Shown here in pieces: positions 48,006 to 58,870 of a stretch of 64,000 nt of DNA. The DNA lies in contig WTPW01000561.1 in NCBI GenBank assembly GCA_009809945.1, positions 144,592-208,591 on the forward strand, written 5' to 3'. A model generated the notes under the pieces. The model did not search any database, had not been told where the DNA came from, and was given only the letters and a program-made list of their open reading frames with translations. The position numbers and the translations under genes are program-made. Each line of letters opens with the position of its first letter. Position 1 is the stretch's first letter. This stretch comes from Gigaspora margarita (taxonomy: Eukaryota > Glomeromycota > Glomeromycetes > Diversisporales > Gigasporaceae).

Positions 48006-48456
48006 TGTTATGCTCAATTTTTTATTTTTAGTTAGTATTATTATTTTTCGTTATATATTTCTTATTTGGNATAGATTGTGGCACGGTTAGTTGATTGAAT
48101 CCCCAATCGACTGATTGAATCTCCAATCGACTGATTGAATCCCCGGTCGACCGATTGAGTCCCNAAACGACTGATTAAATCCCCAAACGAAGGATTAAAG
48201 CCACCGTACGAATTAAAGTATATATAAGGGTTTAGTTTCAGCTTATGAAGGAGAAGACAGTAGTTACAAGTAGTTAACGATGTTTGAATGTATTTAGTAT
48301 TATTATGATAACCCGATGTATTGATTTATTTTAATAAAGATAAACCTTATAACCCGAAACTATGTGTGTTAGTTTATTGTTTTAAACTATTTACTTTTGT
48401 TCACGATCAAACTAAACCGGCACAATTTCTTCAAGCTCTCCCAACCGATCGTAACA
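48006..48456 (+). repeat. 5' LTR
   Basis: Starts tgttatgctcaattttt and ends cgatcgtaaca. It contains about five tandem copies of a 20-base unit (gattgaatccccaatcgact) at about 48090-48190, a TATA-like tatataag at 48221, and a polyadenylation signal aataaa at 48333. It differs from the 3' LTR at only two called bases (48191 and 48210), plus N positions. Confidence 0.93.
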
Positions 48457-48532
48457 TTTGGTGCCGATTGTGTGGATTGATCATTTTAAACCCACAATTC
48501 TTATTATAAAAATAATAATTTAGTTAAATAAT

Positions 48533-50491
48533 ATGCTGAATTCGAAGTGCAATTATGAACACTTTAATCAACTTTTTCAGGCTGTAGTCAACGTTTTAAC
48601 ACATCCTCAAGAACCTCAAGTGGAAATAGATTTAGTAAAAATCCCAACTTTTGTAGGTAGCAACCAGGACCCGATAGAATGGTTGGATTTGATTAATCGG
48701 GCATTTGAAGCAAATAATATCCTGGGTACAAGAAGGTTGGCAGTAGCAGGTGCGCATTTATCTGGTTTGGCTGCATTATGGTGGGAAGATAGAAAAAATA
48801 AAGAACCAAGGATTCTATACTGGGATAACGAGTGTGACCAGGACCGAAGCTTTGTTCACCACTTTCTCCTGTATTTTTGTACCCCNGCTGTGATGTNCCA
48901 GTGGAATGCAGAATTATTGACCCGAAGGCAAAGTGCCTTAGAATCNGTAGATCAGTATGCCNCCGATATGTTGTTGTCGTTTCATCGTTTATCAAGGGTT
49001 GGAGTTCAATATCCCGAATTAGTAAAGGCCCAGATGTTTGTGCAAGGTCTCCGTCCTGATTTGTTGATGTTTGTCCAACAATTCATTCCAAGTACCCTTC
49101 AAGAAGCCATAGAAAGGGCCCGNATATGTGAATTAATAATTGTGCGCAACCTGGCTGTGTGTGGTCCTGCTACTGTTTATAATATGGCACAGAACATGGT
49201 AGACGCNCCTCCTCGATTGCCCCAAATTCTGACACTACGAATAGCAACCCCTGTGCCCTCAGTAATAAAGAACCCGGTAGAACAAATGGTTTCTTTATTA
49301 CAAGAGGACNTCTCAGCTGTGACGAGTAATGATGATTATGATGGTAACCATCTCCGCCCTTTACCTGTTAAAAGCTGCCAAAGAAAAGGTGAAAAATTTT
49401 TGGGTAAGTCATGGGAAACGAATAGTCACGTGAACGCGAATAAGATTGAGAAGAAAGAAAAAACAAAGCCCGTCGACTCTTTACCGAAGGTTAGTCTAGG
49501 AAGCGAAAGGCAAGAAAGGGAGAAACCTAAAAATGGTGAAAAGGAAATTCCAAGAGAAAGGATGAGTGGTCGNAAAAAGAATAATAAAAATGATGCATCT
49601 AATAGTCATAAAATAATGAATGATCCAGAGGATCCATTGGACGANATNCAAAACTTGTTTAACNATGAATGTGATTATCAAAATGAGGGTAGAATCGAAA
49701 AAGGGCAACATAAAGCTGCCAAATATTATCAAGGATCGGTACCTACTTCACCTGACATTTTCTACTGCCTACAAAATAATGTCGATGTTGAAAGAAAGGA
49801 ACAGAAGACATTCAACGACCACCAAAAATCTAAAAAGGCCGACCGTGATGATGGACCACGTGACCTTGGTCGATGTTGCCCAATACCGAATAATCNAAAA
49901 TNGGTAAANGTAGTTAATGGTTGGTCAAGTGAAGTAAGTGTTGGAAACAAAGCGACCACGATAAAGTGCAATGAAGGTGACGACAACGTGTTAGTATTCG
50001 ACCGAGGAAAAGTGGCTAGGTCTCGAGTCAAAAGGGACAAACATAAGCCATTCGTTAGTCATCAAAAATCAGCAAAAATGGGTCACGCTGAAAAGATAAA
50101 CGAACTTGGCAACTATTACCAAAATATGGCCGAAATTGAAAATTTCGAACCCAAGGCGTTTATCGATTATCAGACTCCTGTAAAATCGTATTGTTTTGAT
50201 AGATTATATAGTCCTGGGCATCATTACGGAAATGAAATTGGAGGGGACATATATAATTCAGGAGCTTGCCATCAAAAAGAAATAGATATAATTAAAGATG
50301 GAAGATCTGTATCTGAATGGGATCTGAAACCTGCTGAGAATGAAAAACCAACTGGAAGCTATAAGTCTCTCGAAGCTGCATGCATGGCGTGGAAGATAAA
50401 AGTCGAAACGTTTAAAACTCGGATGAATGCTAATAAAAAGAAAGAGGTGAATATAAAAGGTCTCGATGAACATGCAAATCATGGATGTTGA
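48533..50491 (+). CDS. Gag polyprotein with Sel1-like C-terminal region
   Basis: 652 codons from ATG 48533 to TGA 50491, open despite scattered N bases. Residues about 40-200 form a Ty3/gypsy-type retrotransposon Gag domain (PTFVGSNQDPIEWLDLINRA, LSGLAALWWEDRK, FVQGLRPDL), which builds the virus-like particle. Residues 270-370 are highly charged. From about 375 to 590 the sequence resembles eroded Sel1 repeats: CDYQNEGRIEKGQHKAAKYY, HQKSAKMGHAEKINELGNYY followed by QNMAEIENFEPKAF, and YGNEIGG. This is the pattern of the host Sel1-kinase genes nearby (LGYCYQNGIGVEKDEKKAF EYY). No CCHC zinc knuckle was seen. Capture of a host Sel1 gene piece is my inference. The start is just downstream of the 5' LTR and binding site, as expected for gag. 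Confidence 0.82.
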   Translation: MLNSKCNYEHFNQLFQAVVNVLTHPQEPQVEIDLVKIPTFVGSNQDPIEWLDLINRAFEANNILGTRRLAVAGAHLSGLAALWWEDRKNKEPRILYWDNECDQDRSFVHHFLLYFCTXAVMXQWNAELLTRRQSALEXVDQYAXDMLLSFHRLSRVGVQYPELVKAQMFVQGLRPDLLMFVQQFIPSTLQEAIERAXICELIIVRNLAVCGPATVYNMAQNMVDXPPRLPQILTLRIATPVPSVIKNPVEQMVSLLQEDXSAVTSNDDYDGNHLRPLPVKSCQRKGEKFLGKSWETNSHVNANKIEKKEKTKPVDSLPKVSLGSERQEREKPKNGEKEIPRERMSGXKKNNKNDASNSHKIMNDPEDPLDXXQNLFNXECDYQNEGRIEKGQHKAAKYYQGSVPTSPDIFYCLQNNVDVERKEQKTFNDHQKSKKADRDDGPRDLGRCCPIPNNXKXVXVVNGWSSEVSVGNKATTIKCNEGDDNVLVFDRGKVARSRVKRDKHKPFVSHQKSAKMGHAEKINELGNYYQNMAEIENFEPKAFIDYQTPVKSYCFDRLYSPGHHYGNEIGGDIYNSGACHQKEIDIIKDGRSVSEWDLKPAENEKPTGSYKSLEAACMAWKIKVETFKTRMNANKKKEVNIKGLDEHANHGC

Positions 50492-50967
50492 AAGTCGAAA
50501 AGATTAAGCATGTGAAGTCGGTGAAACCCCGTGAGAAACGAATTGAGGTTATATTGCAGAGTGATATGATAGATAAAATTCCCGATTCGAATAAAGGGCA
50601 TAAAGGAATTAACATATCAAATGAGATTGTAATAAGGCCCCGGGTAGAAAATAGGATTAACGGATGTGAAGTTGCAAAACTAAGATATAAGAAAAAAGGA
50701 GGAAAATACGTACCTGAGGAAACCCGAATTAATCATGTGACTTACGAATTTCGAATTCGAAGGATCACTAATAAGGATATTGGTAGACAACTACCGTTTA
50801 TCCACAACAACTTGGGTGATCGTGGAAAAGGGATGGATGTGAAAACATATAAGCGAAAGAAAAAAAGAAAAAGAAAAAGAAAAAAAAAAAAAAATTCGAA
50901 AGTTGTCGACAAACAAATCCACATAACAGAAGGGAAATGTTGGATTCGCCGGAGCTCATCCTTTTGA
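50485..50967 (+). CDS. Small basic protein overlapping the gag stop
   Basis: 160 codons. Its ATG (50485) overlaps the gag stop (atgttga, TGA at 50489-50491), which would allow reinitiation or frameshifting. The C-terminal part is extremely basic (a KRKKKRKRKRKKKK-type run near residues 123-140), suggesting nucleic-acid binding or nuclear targeting. It could be the leftover 3' end of pol after deletion of the enzymes, or simply part of gag after a frameshift. No catalytic motif was found. Confidence 0.5.
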   Translation: MLKVEKIKHVKSVKPREKRIEVILQSDMIDKIPDSNKGHKGINISNEIVIRPRVENRINGCEVAKLRYKKKGGKYVPEETRINHVTYEFRIRRITNKDIGRQLPFIHNNLGDRGKGMDVKTYKRKKKRKRKRKKKKNSKVVDKQIHITEGKCWIRRSSSF

Positions 50968-50978
50968 GAGAGGGATGA

Positions 50979-51429
50979 TGTTATGCTCAATTTTTTATTT
51001 TTAGTTAGTATTATTATTTTTCGTTATATATTTCTTATTTGGTATAGATTGTGGCACGGTTAGTTGATTGAATCCCCAATCGACTGATTGAATCTCCAAT
51101 CGACTGATTGAATCCCCGGTCGACCGATTGAGTCCCCAAACGACTGATTAAATCCCCAAACGATGGATTAAAGCCACCGTACAAATTAAAGTATATATAA
51201 GGGTTTAGTTTCAGCTTATGAAGGAGAAGACAGTAGTTACAAGTAGTTAACGATGTTTGAATGTATTTAGTATTATTATGATAACCCGATGTATTGATTT
51301 ATTTTAATAAAGATAAACCTTATAACCCGAAACTATGTGTGTTAGTTTATTGTTTTAAACTATTTACTTTTGTTCACGATCAAACTAAACCGGCACAATT
51401 TCTTCAAGCTCTCCCAACCGATCGTAACA
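50979..51429 (+). repeat. 3' LTR
   Basis: Same 451-bp sequence as the 5' LTR, preceded directly by the purine tract gagagagggatga. Confidence 0.93.
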
Positions 51430-52032
51430 CCTATAAGAAAATTGGACCGGATCGGCACGGGTTGCATCAGATCGGCACGGGTCATGATCCGGATTTGTAC
51501 GGGTATGGTCCGGATTGGTACGGATTCCGTGGACCGTATGCACGTGCCAAATGGACCGTAAATGGCTCGGGTTTGCAGCAGTTTACTAGTCGAATCGGTA
51601 CGAGATTTGGCACGGGTGGACGTAAATTCACGTGCCACCGCGATAACGATGTGGATTAACTATTAAACCATAAATTTACATAAGTAATCAATATAAAGTG
51701 AACAAGCTAACTGCATATGAAGTAAAATTTTGTAAGGAATTTTTTTTGTTAAGACACACAGGGAAGCTTCATCAGTGAAATCATGAGATATCGCTCTTTT
51801 TTTTAAAAAAAAATCACTTACTGATCTTTCGCTCTCCACGAAACGAGCCAACACGTGTGTAACGTACACATACGTGCCATCTGAATGCGCCATTTCATAT
51901 GACGTGATATTACGTGCCACCCTTTGCCGTGCCATTCCGTGAAATGTTCCTGTACGTACCATATGATCCGTGCCATTTCGAGCATTTCTGACACCAACTC
52001 GTACCACCTCCCGTACCACTTTTCTTACAGGG

Positions 52033-52406
52033 AATCACATGTACCAATATTTATTTTAATGTAATAAATTAATTAATTTATAATGCTTAGTTTGCTGGCA
52101 CCTATGTAAAAAAAAAAAAAAAAAAAAAGAAAATAATTTGTAAACTCGAATCAATTCTTTAAATGATTATAAATAAACATTGTCTTAAAAATAATTAATT
52201 TTAAAAGCATTTGAATCTATTATAAAATATACAAATTGATAAAATATAATAAAAGATTATTCGATGTTTGTGCTAACCAACCATTATCGATTTATACTAG
52301 ATCTTATAAAATTATAAATATTTATTTATCAATTTACTCAAGCAAACAGAATTAAATCCATTTCTCATCAGATATACTAGATCTGCGGTAACAAAAGCAT
52401 TACATC
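52033..52406. other. AT-rich spacer with a poly-A run
   Basis: Contains an A-run at about 52108-52128. No gene or element was recognised. Confidence 0.45.
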
Positions 52407-53313
52407 TAGGGTTGCTGGTGCAGGATGCTTGGTGCATCAATGGTGCACCAAGTTGGGTGGTGCACCTGGTGCACCAAACACAGGTATGGTGCAGGGTGGC
52501 GAGCCAATCAAATTTAACTTATTATCATATATGTCCAACTACTGAAAATAAGCTACATTTCTTATTTTTTAAAAATTTATAAAAAATCGCCAGCAGTTGT
52601 TATATATAAACGTCTAAATATAATTAAGTAAATCTTAAAGGTGTGATTAAGTAAAGTTGTTCAGGACATCAAAATACACCTATAGTTAAAATGTGGCATC
52701 ATTTAGACAAATTTATATTAGTACATTTTTCAATTATTTGAAAAATTCAACAATTTAAAATAAGCTACTTTTAGTTTTTTTTTATGTAATTTTTTGTTCA
52801 AAAAAGGAAGCTTATTTTTGAACAAATAAGTAAATTTTGTAATCTTAAACATTATTATTAAGCAACTGTAAATTACTATAAAAAAAACAAAATAAAGTTA
52901 TTAATCTTCCCTTAGTACAAGTATATTTTTTTTAAGATATATTTTTTAACTTTTAATATTTATATTGATTTAATTGTAAGTCAACAATAATTTATTAGTC
53001 AAAATATTAGGGATTTAGAATTATGGTTCAGGTTTCTGGTTTTGAATTAAATTACTAATGTATTTATTTTGAAATCAATGATTTTTAAACCTTATTTATT
53101 TTGATTTGTAAGGTCCCTTACCAAGTATAGGGGCTCTCCAAATATTACGCAACATCTTATTTATAAATTATTAATAAATAATTAAAAATTATTAAATATT
53201 ATTTTAATTATTAAAATTTAATATTATTTATAGAACAAATGCATATTTCGCACTCTGTAATGTGCTTATATATCGCACCCTAATTTGATTGGCTAAATTT
53301 GTAAATCATTCAT

Positions 53314-53555
53314 GCGAAGTGATGATAATTACATGATCAAAAAGGAAAGCGACCACATGGTCACCACTCGAAATCACATGAAATATGCTTGCTGAAAAGG
53401 GGGTGATTGAAGGCTAAAGATCATATGCGAATGCTGCAGCATATGTTAACTATGCCAAAAGGAATGGCATGGGCGGGTTGGGAACTTGCATTTATAATTA
53501 TAAGTGCAGGGTGCAGGAACCAATGGCATTAAACCCATAACAAGCAGAGAATTTT
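53314..53555 (+). repeat. DIRS terminal repeat A1
   Basis: Aligns with 53873-54117 (landmarks aaatcacatgaaatatgctt, aatggcatggg(c/t)gggttggg, gtgcagggtgcaggaacca). Confidence 0.85.
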
Positions 53556-53578
53556 TCAACCCACCCACCCAACCCAAG

Positions 53579-53872
53579 GGAAGACTATGTAGCTCTACCA
53601 TTCCTCTTCTGCACATTTATCTATCTGACTCCCTGCTCACAGCCAGCCTGCTTTAGCAAGCAGGAAACCACTAGCTAGCGGACCCTACGGCGACTCCTAG
53701 CACAATAATGATAGCAATTTTTGGGATGTCATTGCTGTTCTGGCCAACCTCGGCTGCGTCAACATGATGTACTGACAATCATTTAGTTACTTCAATAAAA
53801 TCATCTCTGGCTTAGAATAACTGCTGGCTTAGCCCAAAAAACCCCCAATAAAATGTGTAAAGCAATACTTTT
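53579..53872 (+). repeat. DIRS terminal repeat B1
   Basis: Aligns with 59089-59389 (landmarks gaagactatgt, ctaccattcctct, gatgtcattgctgttc, tcatctctggcttagaataa, gtgtaaagcaatactttt). Confidence 0.88.
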
Positions 53873-54117
53873 CGTGTGGAGTGATAATAATCATGTAATC
53901 AAAAAGAGAAGTGGCCACAGGTCATACCACCCAAAATCACATGAAATATGCTTCCTAAAAAGGGGTACTTGAAGACTAAAGATCATATGTGAATGCTGTA
54001 GCATATGTCAACCATGCCAAAAAGGAATGGCATGGGTGGGTTGGGAACTTGCATAAATAATCATAAGTGCAGGGTGCAGGAACCAACACCATTAGACCCA
54101 TAACAAGCAGAGAATTT
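53873..54117 (+). repeat. DIRS terminal repeat A2
   Basis: Second copy of A, directly abutting B1 and leading into the gag-like frame. Confidence 0.85.
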
Positions 54118-54153
54118 CTCGAAGAAACAAAGAAGGTGAAAAAAAAGAGAGAA

Positions 54154-55395
54154 ATGTCCAATGAACAAAGGGAGCCATCATCAGATTTTGACCCACAAAT
54201 CAAAATGTACATTGACAATGCATACCAAGCAACCATTACAACATTACTCAGTAGAATGGAGGAAATGATGAACTGCCAAGCTGAAAATCAGAGGCTCTGG
54301 AATGAGCAAATACAAAAAGCATTGAACAAGTGCTTTAGCAAGTTAGAGCAAGTCAGTTTGACAGCTAGTGAAGCAAGTAACAACAATAGAAGTATACCTG
54401 AAGCAACACAAAAAGAACAAGCAACCCCAGCGACCATATGTTCACAACTGTGATGAGGGACAAACTACCGCAAGGTAATTTCCTATCAACACCAATTCTT
54501 AACAATATGATTATTGATTTGGTTTTGTCAGAAACATCATCATGCACAAAAAATGAATTATCAATAAAAAGAAGCAAAAACCATAAATATCCTTCAATAA
54601 ATTACACAACACTGAAACAACTGCCAATAGTAAAGGATTTTACGAATCCACTAGCAGCAAGCATCGAAAGTAAAAGATTATGGTGGGTGTCCAATTGGTC
54701 GGAGGGTCAAAAAGTAATTGAAATGCTACCCTGCAAACCAAACCTGTATCACAGCTATGGAAAGCAATTGCTTTCAGTTCATATGTCGATTTACAAAAAT
54801 TCGCTTACAGAAATATGAAAGTGAGTGCAAAGTCTTACCACAAAGAAATACTGCTTCAGGCATCAGATAGAGGGTACATAACCATCTGGAAGCACATGAT
54901 GTACAACAAATTTAATAACATAGCTGAATAGTTAATGGTATTTGGGTCATATATAGAAGCGGTACTAATAATATATGAGGAAAGAGAATCAGAACTGAAT
55001 TTTTACCGCAATCATATTAGCAATTTCTGCATAAAACATGAATTCACTGTGGTAATGGCATACGATGAAGACCGCCAGTTGACACTAGCAATGGATGAGA
55101 AACGATATTAATGAAAAGGAGTGTTGAGACAGAAGGCAAAAATTTTAATACAACAACCGCTAAAAGGGCAAGGTTTAGCAAACCTTGATTGCCAAGGATT
55201 GACATGGCATGGCATGATTGTAAAGAGATATGCATTAACTGGAATTGGAGAGAATGCAGTGATAATAAAAAATGCAGGTGCATGCATGCTTGCTTAGCAT
55301 GCAAAAATATGGGCCATCAGGAATGAAGGTGCTTCTCTAACAGCAAAATTAGTGCAAGAACAAGGCAAAGCAATCGCACCAAGTACAACTAAAAA
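54154..55395 (+). pseudogene. DIRS gag-like gene, frame-broken, with a zinc knuckle
   Basis: An ATG at 54154 (MSNEQREPSSDFDPQIKMYI) opens 99 codons with a coiled-coil-like middle. It overlaps a second frame (54438-54818; RSKNHKYPSINYTTLKQLPI, RLWWVSNWSEGQ). The reading continues in a third frame from about 54800 (KVSAKSYHKEILLQASDRGY, SNFCIKHEFTVVMAYDEDRQ). Near the end, 55291-55332 read C-x2-C-x4-H-x4-C (CLACKNMGHQE, stop, RC), a zinc knuckle whose Trp-position codon is now TGA. The product would package the RNA. Confidence 0.65.
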
Positions 55396-56160
55396 AAAAC
55401 TAAAAAAAGGAATTTAACTACATGTATGGATATACATGATAAAGGGAAGGTATGACATATATATACACATACACGAAAACAATCGACAATAGCACATGTA
55501 AAAAAAAGAATTGTTAGATTAAGTATTTGCATTAAGTGAGCATGGGAAATTGGCGCATAGTGAATAGCAACGAACAATCATGTGCAGACTTAAAGAGTTA
55601 TAAAAAAAAGTATATACATACATATATATACATATACAACTTATAAAGACACATACAAAAAAAAAGAGGGGTGAAGAAATAACAATACGAACACCTAGAC
55701 ATGATTAAAAAAAAACCAAACAAACAAATAAGAAATCAGAGCACTGCAAGGACCCCAAAATATATATAGGTAGGTCAGGTTAATTATAGGGTTACTAAAA
55801 AAGGAAAGATCTGCAGAAAAACTTCAAAAATAAGCAAAAAAATTAGTATAAATAGAAAAGATCTGCATAAAAACCTCAAAATAAGCAAACTCATACCTGA
55901 TCTATTTATGTATATTTTGGAGTCCTGTGCTGCACATGGAAATAGTTATATACGTAAAAAAAAATGGAACCAAACCAACCAAAAACTGTTTAAATTGAAT
56001 TAACTGACCGCAAGCCTGGCAATAATTTTCAACTTGCTGCCCAATATAAACTTTTGAAGAATATAACATCATGTGATCCGCCAGAGCTCCAATCAGTGAA
56101 TGAGATACTAACCAGTGTCCCCCCACATGATATCTCATTATCAGCAGATGAGACCAGGAT
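55396..56160. other. Spacer within the DIRS-like element
   Basis: Between gag and RT remnants. A-rich, with acatatatatacacatacac-like runs. No convincing frame. Confidence 0.4.
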
Positions 56161-56199
56161 AATGATGCAAATCGACCCTAAAAAGTTTAGCACAAAGTC

Positions 56200-57060
56200 C
56201 ACAATAAATATTCGAGCTTTCAGAACCTAACAAAGCTGCACCCCAATTGTCCATTCATAGAGTACTTAATAACGGGTTTGGAACAAGAGTTTAGATTCAA
56301 CTTCTCGGAAATGTGTATCAAGAAAATTTAAGACAATTTAAAGTCAATCAAACTAGACCCAGCATCATTCAGCAATTATATTCAGGACAAAGTGGAAAAA
56401 GGACAGATGTGCAGTCCATTCTCAATAGAACAACCACCATGTGAATTGTTTCAAATAAACCCATGCGGTCTCATAGAGAAAAAAGGCACAAACCCTAAGA
56501 CATTCTATGTTATTTCACACTTGTTAGCACCTTTCAGCTCGAGCATCAATGACGGTATAGACTGTTTGGAGTTCATGATGAAATACGAAAACATTAATCA
56601 TGCAGTAAGGTGGATTAATACATATAAAAAAGGGTGTATGTTGTCCAAGATTGACATCAAAGATCGTACAGGATATTGCCTGTGCACCCTGTGGACCAAG
56701 TCCTACAAGGGATAAGTCTTGGTAATGATTTGTACTTTGACAAAGCACTAGCATTTGGAAATAGGGCTTCTGGAGGCATTTTTTGTAGATTTGTGACATG
56801 ATCATGTAAATAGCTACGCAGCAAAATATCCAGTTCATAATACACTATGTGGACGATTTCCTAATTATATCAAAGAGTAACGGTCAAAGAAAGCTTAAAC
56901 AGTTCCTACGGATACTATATGTATTGAACATACTATACAAAGAGTTGAAATTAGAAGGGCCCAGTACACGCATTACGTTCTTGGGGTGATAATAGATACA
57001 GAAGCAATGTCCATGTCAGTACCACTACAGAAAAGGCAAAAGATACGTGACTTGCTAGCA
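56200..57060 (+). pseudogene. DIRS reverse transcriptase, frame-broken
   Basis: An N-terminal part (CPFIEYLITGLEQEFRFNFS) is followed by an open frame from about 56392 (NPKTFYVISHLLAPFSSSIN, SKIDIKD at about 56650). After a one-base shift come YRILPVHPVD and YFDKALAFGNRASGGIFCRF. After another, IIHYVDDFLIISKS with the catalytic YVDD at 56846-56857. The order of palm motifs A to C is normal and the YVDD is intact, but several stops separate the parts. Confidence 0.8.
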
Positions 57061-57309
57061 GACTGGGTTAACAAAAAATAGTGTGTAAAAAAGAAACTAC
57101 AGCCCCTGGTTGGGTTCTTAATATGGTTATGCCAAGTGCTCCCACAGGGTAGACCATTATCTAGTGATTTATAAAGGCACAAGAGGCAGTTAAAAATCCA
57201 CATCACCACGTGCACATAACGAAACCAATGATTACAGATATAAAATAGTGGGACTACATGATAAAGAAATAGCCAGGTACCCAATAAATAGAAGATCAAG
57301 TATAGTGGC

Positions 57310-57790
57310 AACTGGATATACAAAACCTTTACACAGATGTGTTCAACATTGGGGGCGGTGCCACATTCAGAGACTATTTCATGGCATTTAGATGGACCAA
57401 TTATAAAACCATTACCAGCCACAACATCCAGAAACATGAGCTATTGACGACCCTCATAGCAATTCATACATTTTTGCCCTTATAGATTAAAAGAAAGCTG
57501 ATTATATGGACAGACAATATGGCAAATATGGAGGCATATTACGCAGGCTTCTACAAAAATACAGAAATTAACAGAATCATTACACAGATATACAAAGTAC
57601 AGATACAAAAGAACTTTTCAATAAAAATGGAACATATACCAGGGATATATAATTCAGATGCAAACCTCCTATCAAGGAGCGGGTACAAGAAATACTTGAT
57701 CAAGAAACCTATGGCTCGTTTCCTGCAGCCTGACATTCCAAATGAATACACTAACATAATTTCTAATATTCCTTCATTGCTGCAATAGAC
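57310..57790 (+). pseudogene. DIRS RNase H, frame-broken
   Basis: Fragments LYTDVFNIGGGATFRDYFMA, KHELLTTLIAIHTF, IWTDNMANMEAYYAGF and HIPGIYNSDANLLSR hold the expected acidic residues (D, E, D) and the C-terminal His-Asn-Asp pattern. The last part is open from 57519 to 57788. It directly follows the RT, as in DIRS elements. Confidence 0.72.
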
Positions 57791-58059
57791 CTACAGGGAC
57801 GAACCAACCAACTACAAAAGAGACAAAAAAGACCCATATCAGCAGGCAACACAAATGAAAGTCAGCAGCAAATGGCATTAAACTTTAGCAGTGGTGCACC
57901 ATTACAACAACAGGCAGCTGATATTCTAAACACTAACACATCTAGACATAAAATATATGAAGCAGTAATCAAGCATTATCATGTGCTAGCAAACGAACAC
58001 TAGTGGAAAAACGAAGATAGCAGCATATGGCCAAAATCAAAAACTTCATTAATCAAATT

Positions 58060-58870
58060 CATCAAATCAATAAGCAACGAAGTTGTACTCTCTACAGTTA
58101 CTTCTTACTTATCAGCACTAAAGTTCAACCACACCAGGAATGCAGTGGATTGGACAACAGTTCAGTTCGACCCATTGATAAAAGAGCTGCTCAAGACAAT
58201 CGAGGCAAATCACAGACATGAACCAATAAAACAAAAAATGCACATAACGAGGTCATACCTGGATCAAATAAAGTGTAACTTGGACCTGCGGGAGTCAGAT
58301 GACATGCTGTTTTGGGCTGTGGCACTGACAGCATTCTATGAACTGGCATGCCTTGATGAGTTACTGCTGGAATATAAGCCAGACAGAGACAAGGTACCCT
58401 CTTCAAAAGTGATAAAATTTGAAAAGGCTAATTTAGCAACATATGCAACAATCCAGCTCACAATAACTAAAAACTACAGAACAGCAGTAAGAGCAACACT
58501 GATCATAAACTCTACCAGTAACCATTTATGCCCCATTAAACCACTCAAGTCATATGTAATCTGACACACCAGCCCTTCATATGCACTGGCAACAAAACAT
58601 TATTCATAAAAGCAGACGGAACATGGGCCACTAAGCAATAGTTCAGCAGAAAGCTTTGATCAATCATACCTGAGACTGATGTATTAGGCCATAGTTTCAG
58701 AGCAGGCGGGACTACGAAATTAGTGCTATGGGGAGTGCAGCCAATATTATTCAAAAAATCAGATGGTAAGGGTCCGATGCATTCTGCTGGTATGTCCGAG
58801 CACACCCCACTATGGTGGCGCACATACTAATGAAAGCATATTACATCTAGACTTCCTGACAAATATTGGA
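58060..58870 (+). pseudogene. DIRS tyrosine recombinase, decayed
   Basis: SSEVVLSTVTSYLSALKFNH-like text leads into the open frame 58145-58564 (FDPLIKELLKTIE, MLFWAVALTAFYELACLDEL). The usual catalytic Arg of the first box (xRxxEL) is replaced by Cys (ACLDEL), which a CGC to TGC change would explain. The C-terminal box survives in another frame at about 58765-58830 (GSDAFCWYVRAHPTMVAHIL, preceded by a stop at the expected W-S position). Not functional. Confidence 0.7.

Larger units (their letters stand above)
48006..51429 (+). mobile_element. Non-autonomous LTR retroelement (Gag only)
   Basis: Two 451-bp LTRs (TG...CA) enclose 2.5 kb. A primer-binding-site-like tggtgccgattgtgtgg follows the 5' LTR. 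A purine tract (gagagagggatga) precedes the 3' LTR. The short duplicated target is ccta (48002-48005, 51430-51433), or cctat if the first LTR base is counted. Inside are a gag gene and one small basic frame. Protease, reverse transcriptase, RNase H and integrase are all missing, so it would need enzymes from a full-length relative, presumably Ty3/gypsy-like. Near-identical LTRs indicate recent insertion. Confidence 0.9.
48001..52032. mobile_element. GC-richer TIR element, split by the LTR retroelement
   Basis: The sequence right of the 3' LTR starts ctataagaaaattgg; with the bases left of the 5' LTR (48001-48005) it gives ccctataagaaaattgg. The far end at 52016-52032 is its inverse (ccctgtaagaaaagtgg), 15 of 17 identical. 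Flanking aat occurs on both sides (47998-48000, 52033-52035). Without the LTR insertion the element is about 600 bp. Its body is studded with ggcacggg, ggtacggg and their inverses (cgtgccac, cgtaccac), a composition very different from the AT-rich surroundings. No protein is encoded. Confidence 0.6.

Noticed and set aside
51294..52019. Open frames over the ggcacggg-rich region to the right of the LTR element
   Set aside because: The strings are inverted-repeat, motif-rich element sequence without protein-like pattern; the first frame merely starts within the LTR.
54154..58870. Alternative genetic code or programmed stop readthrough to explain in-frame TGA/TAG codons
   Set aside because: The intact genes in the window use TGG for Trp normally, and the broken frames also have frameshifts. 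Mutation is the simpler explanation.
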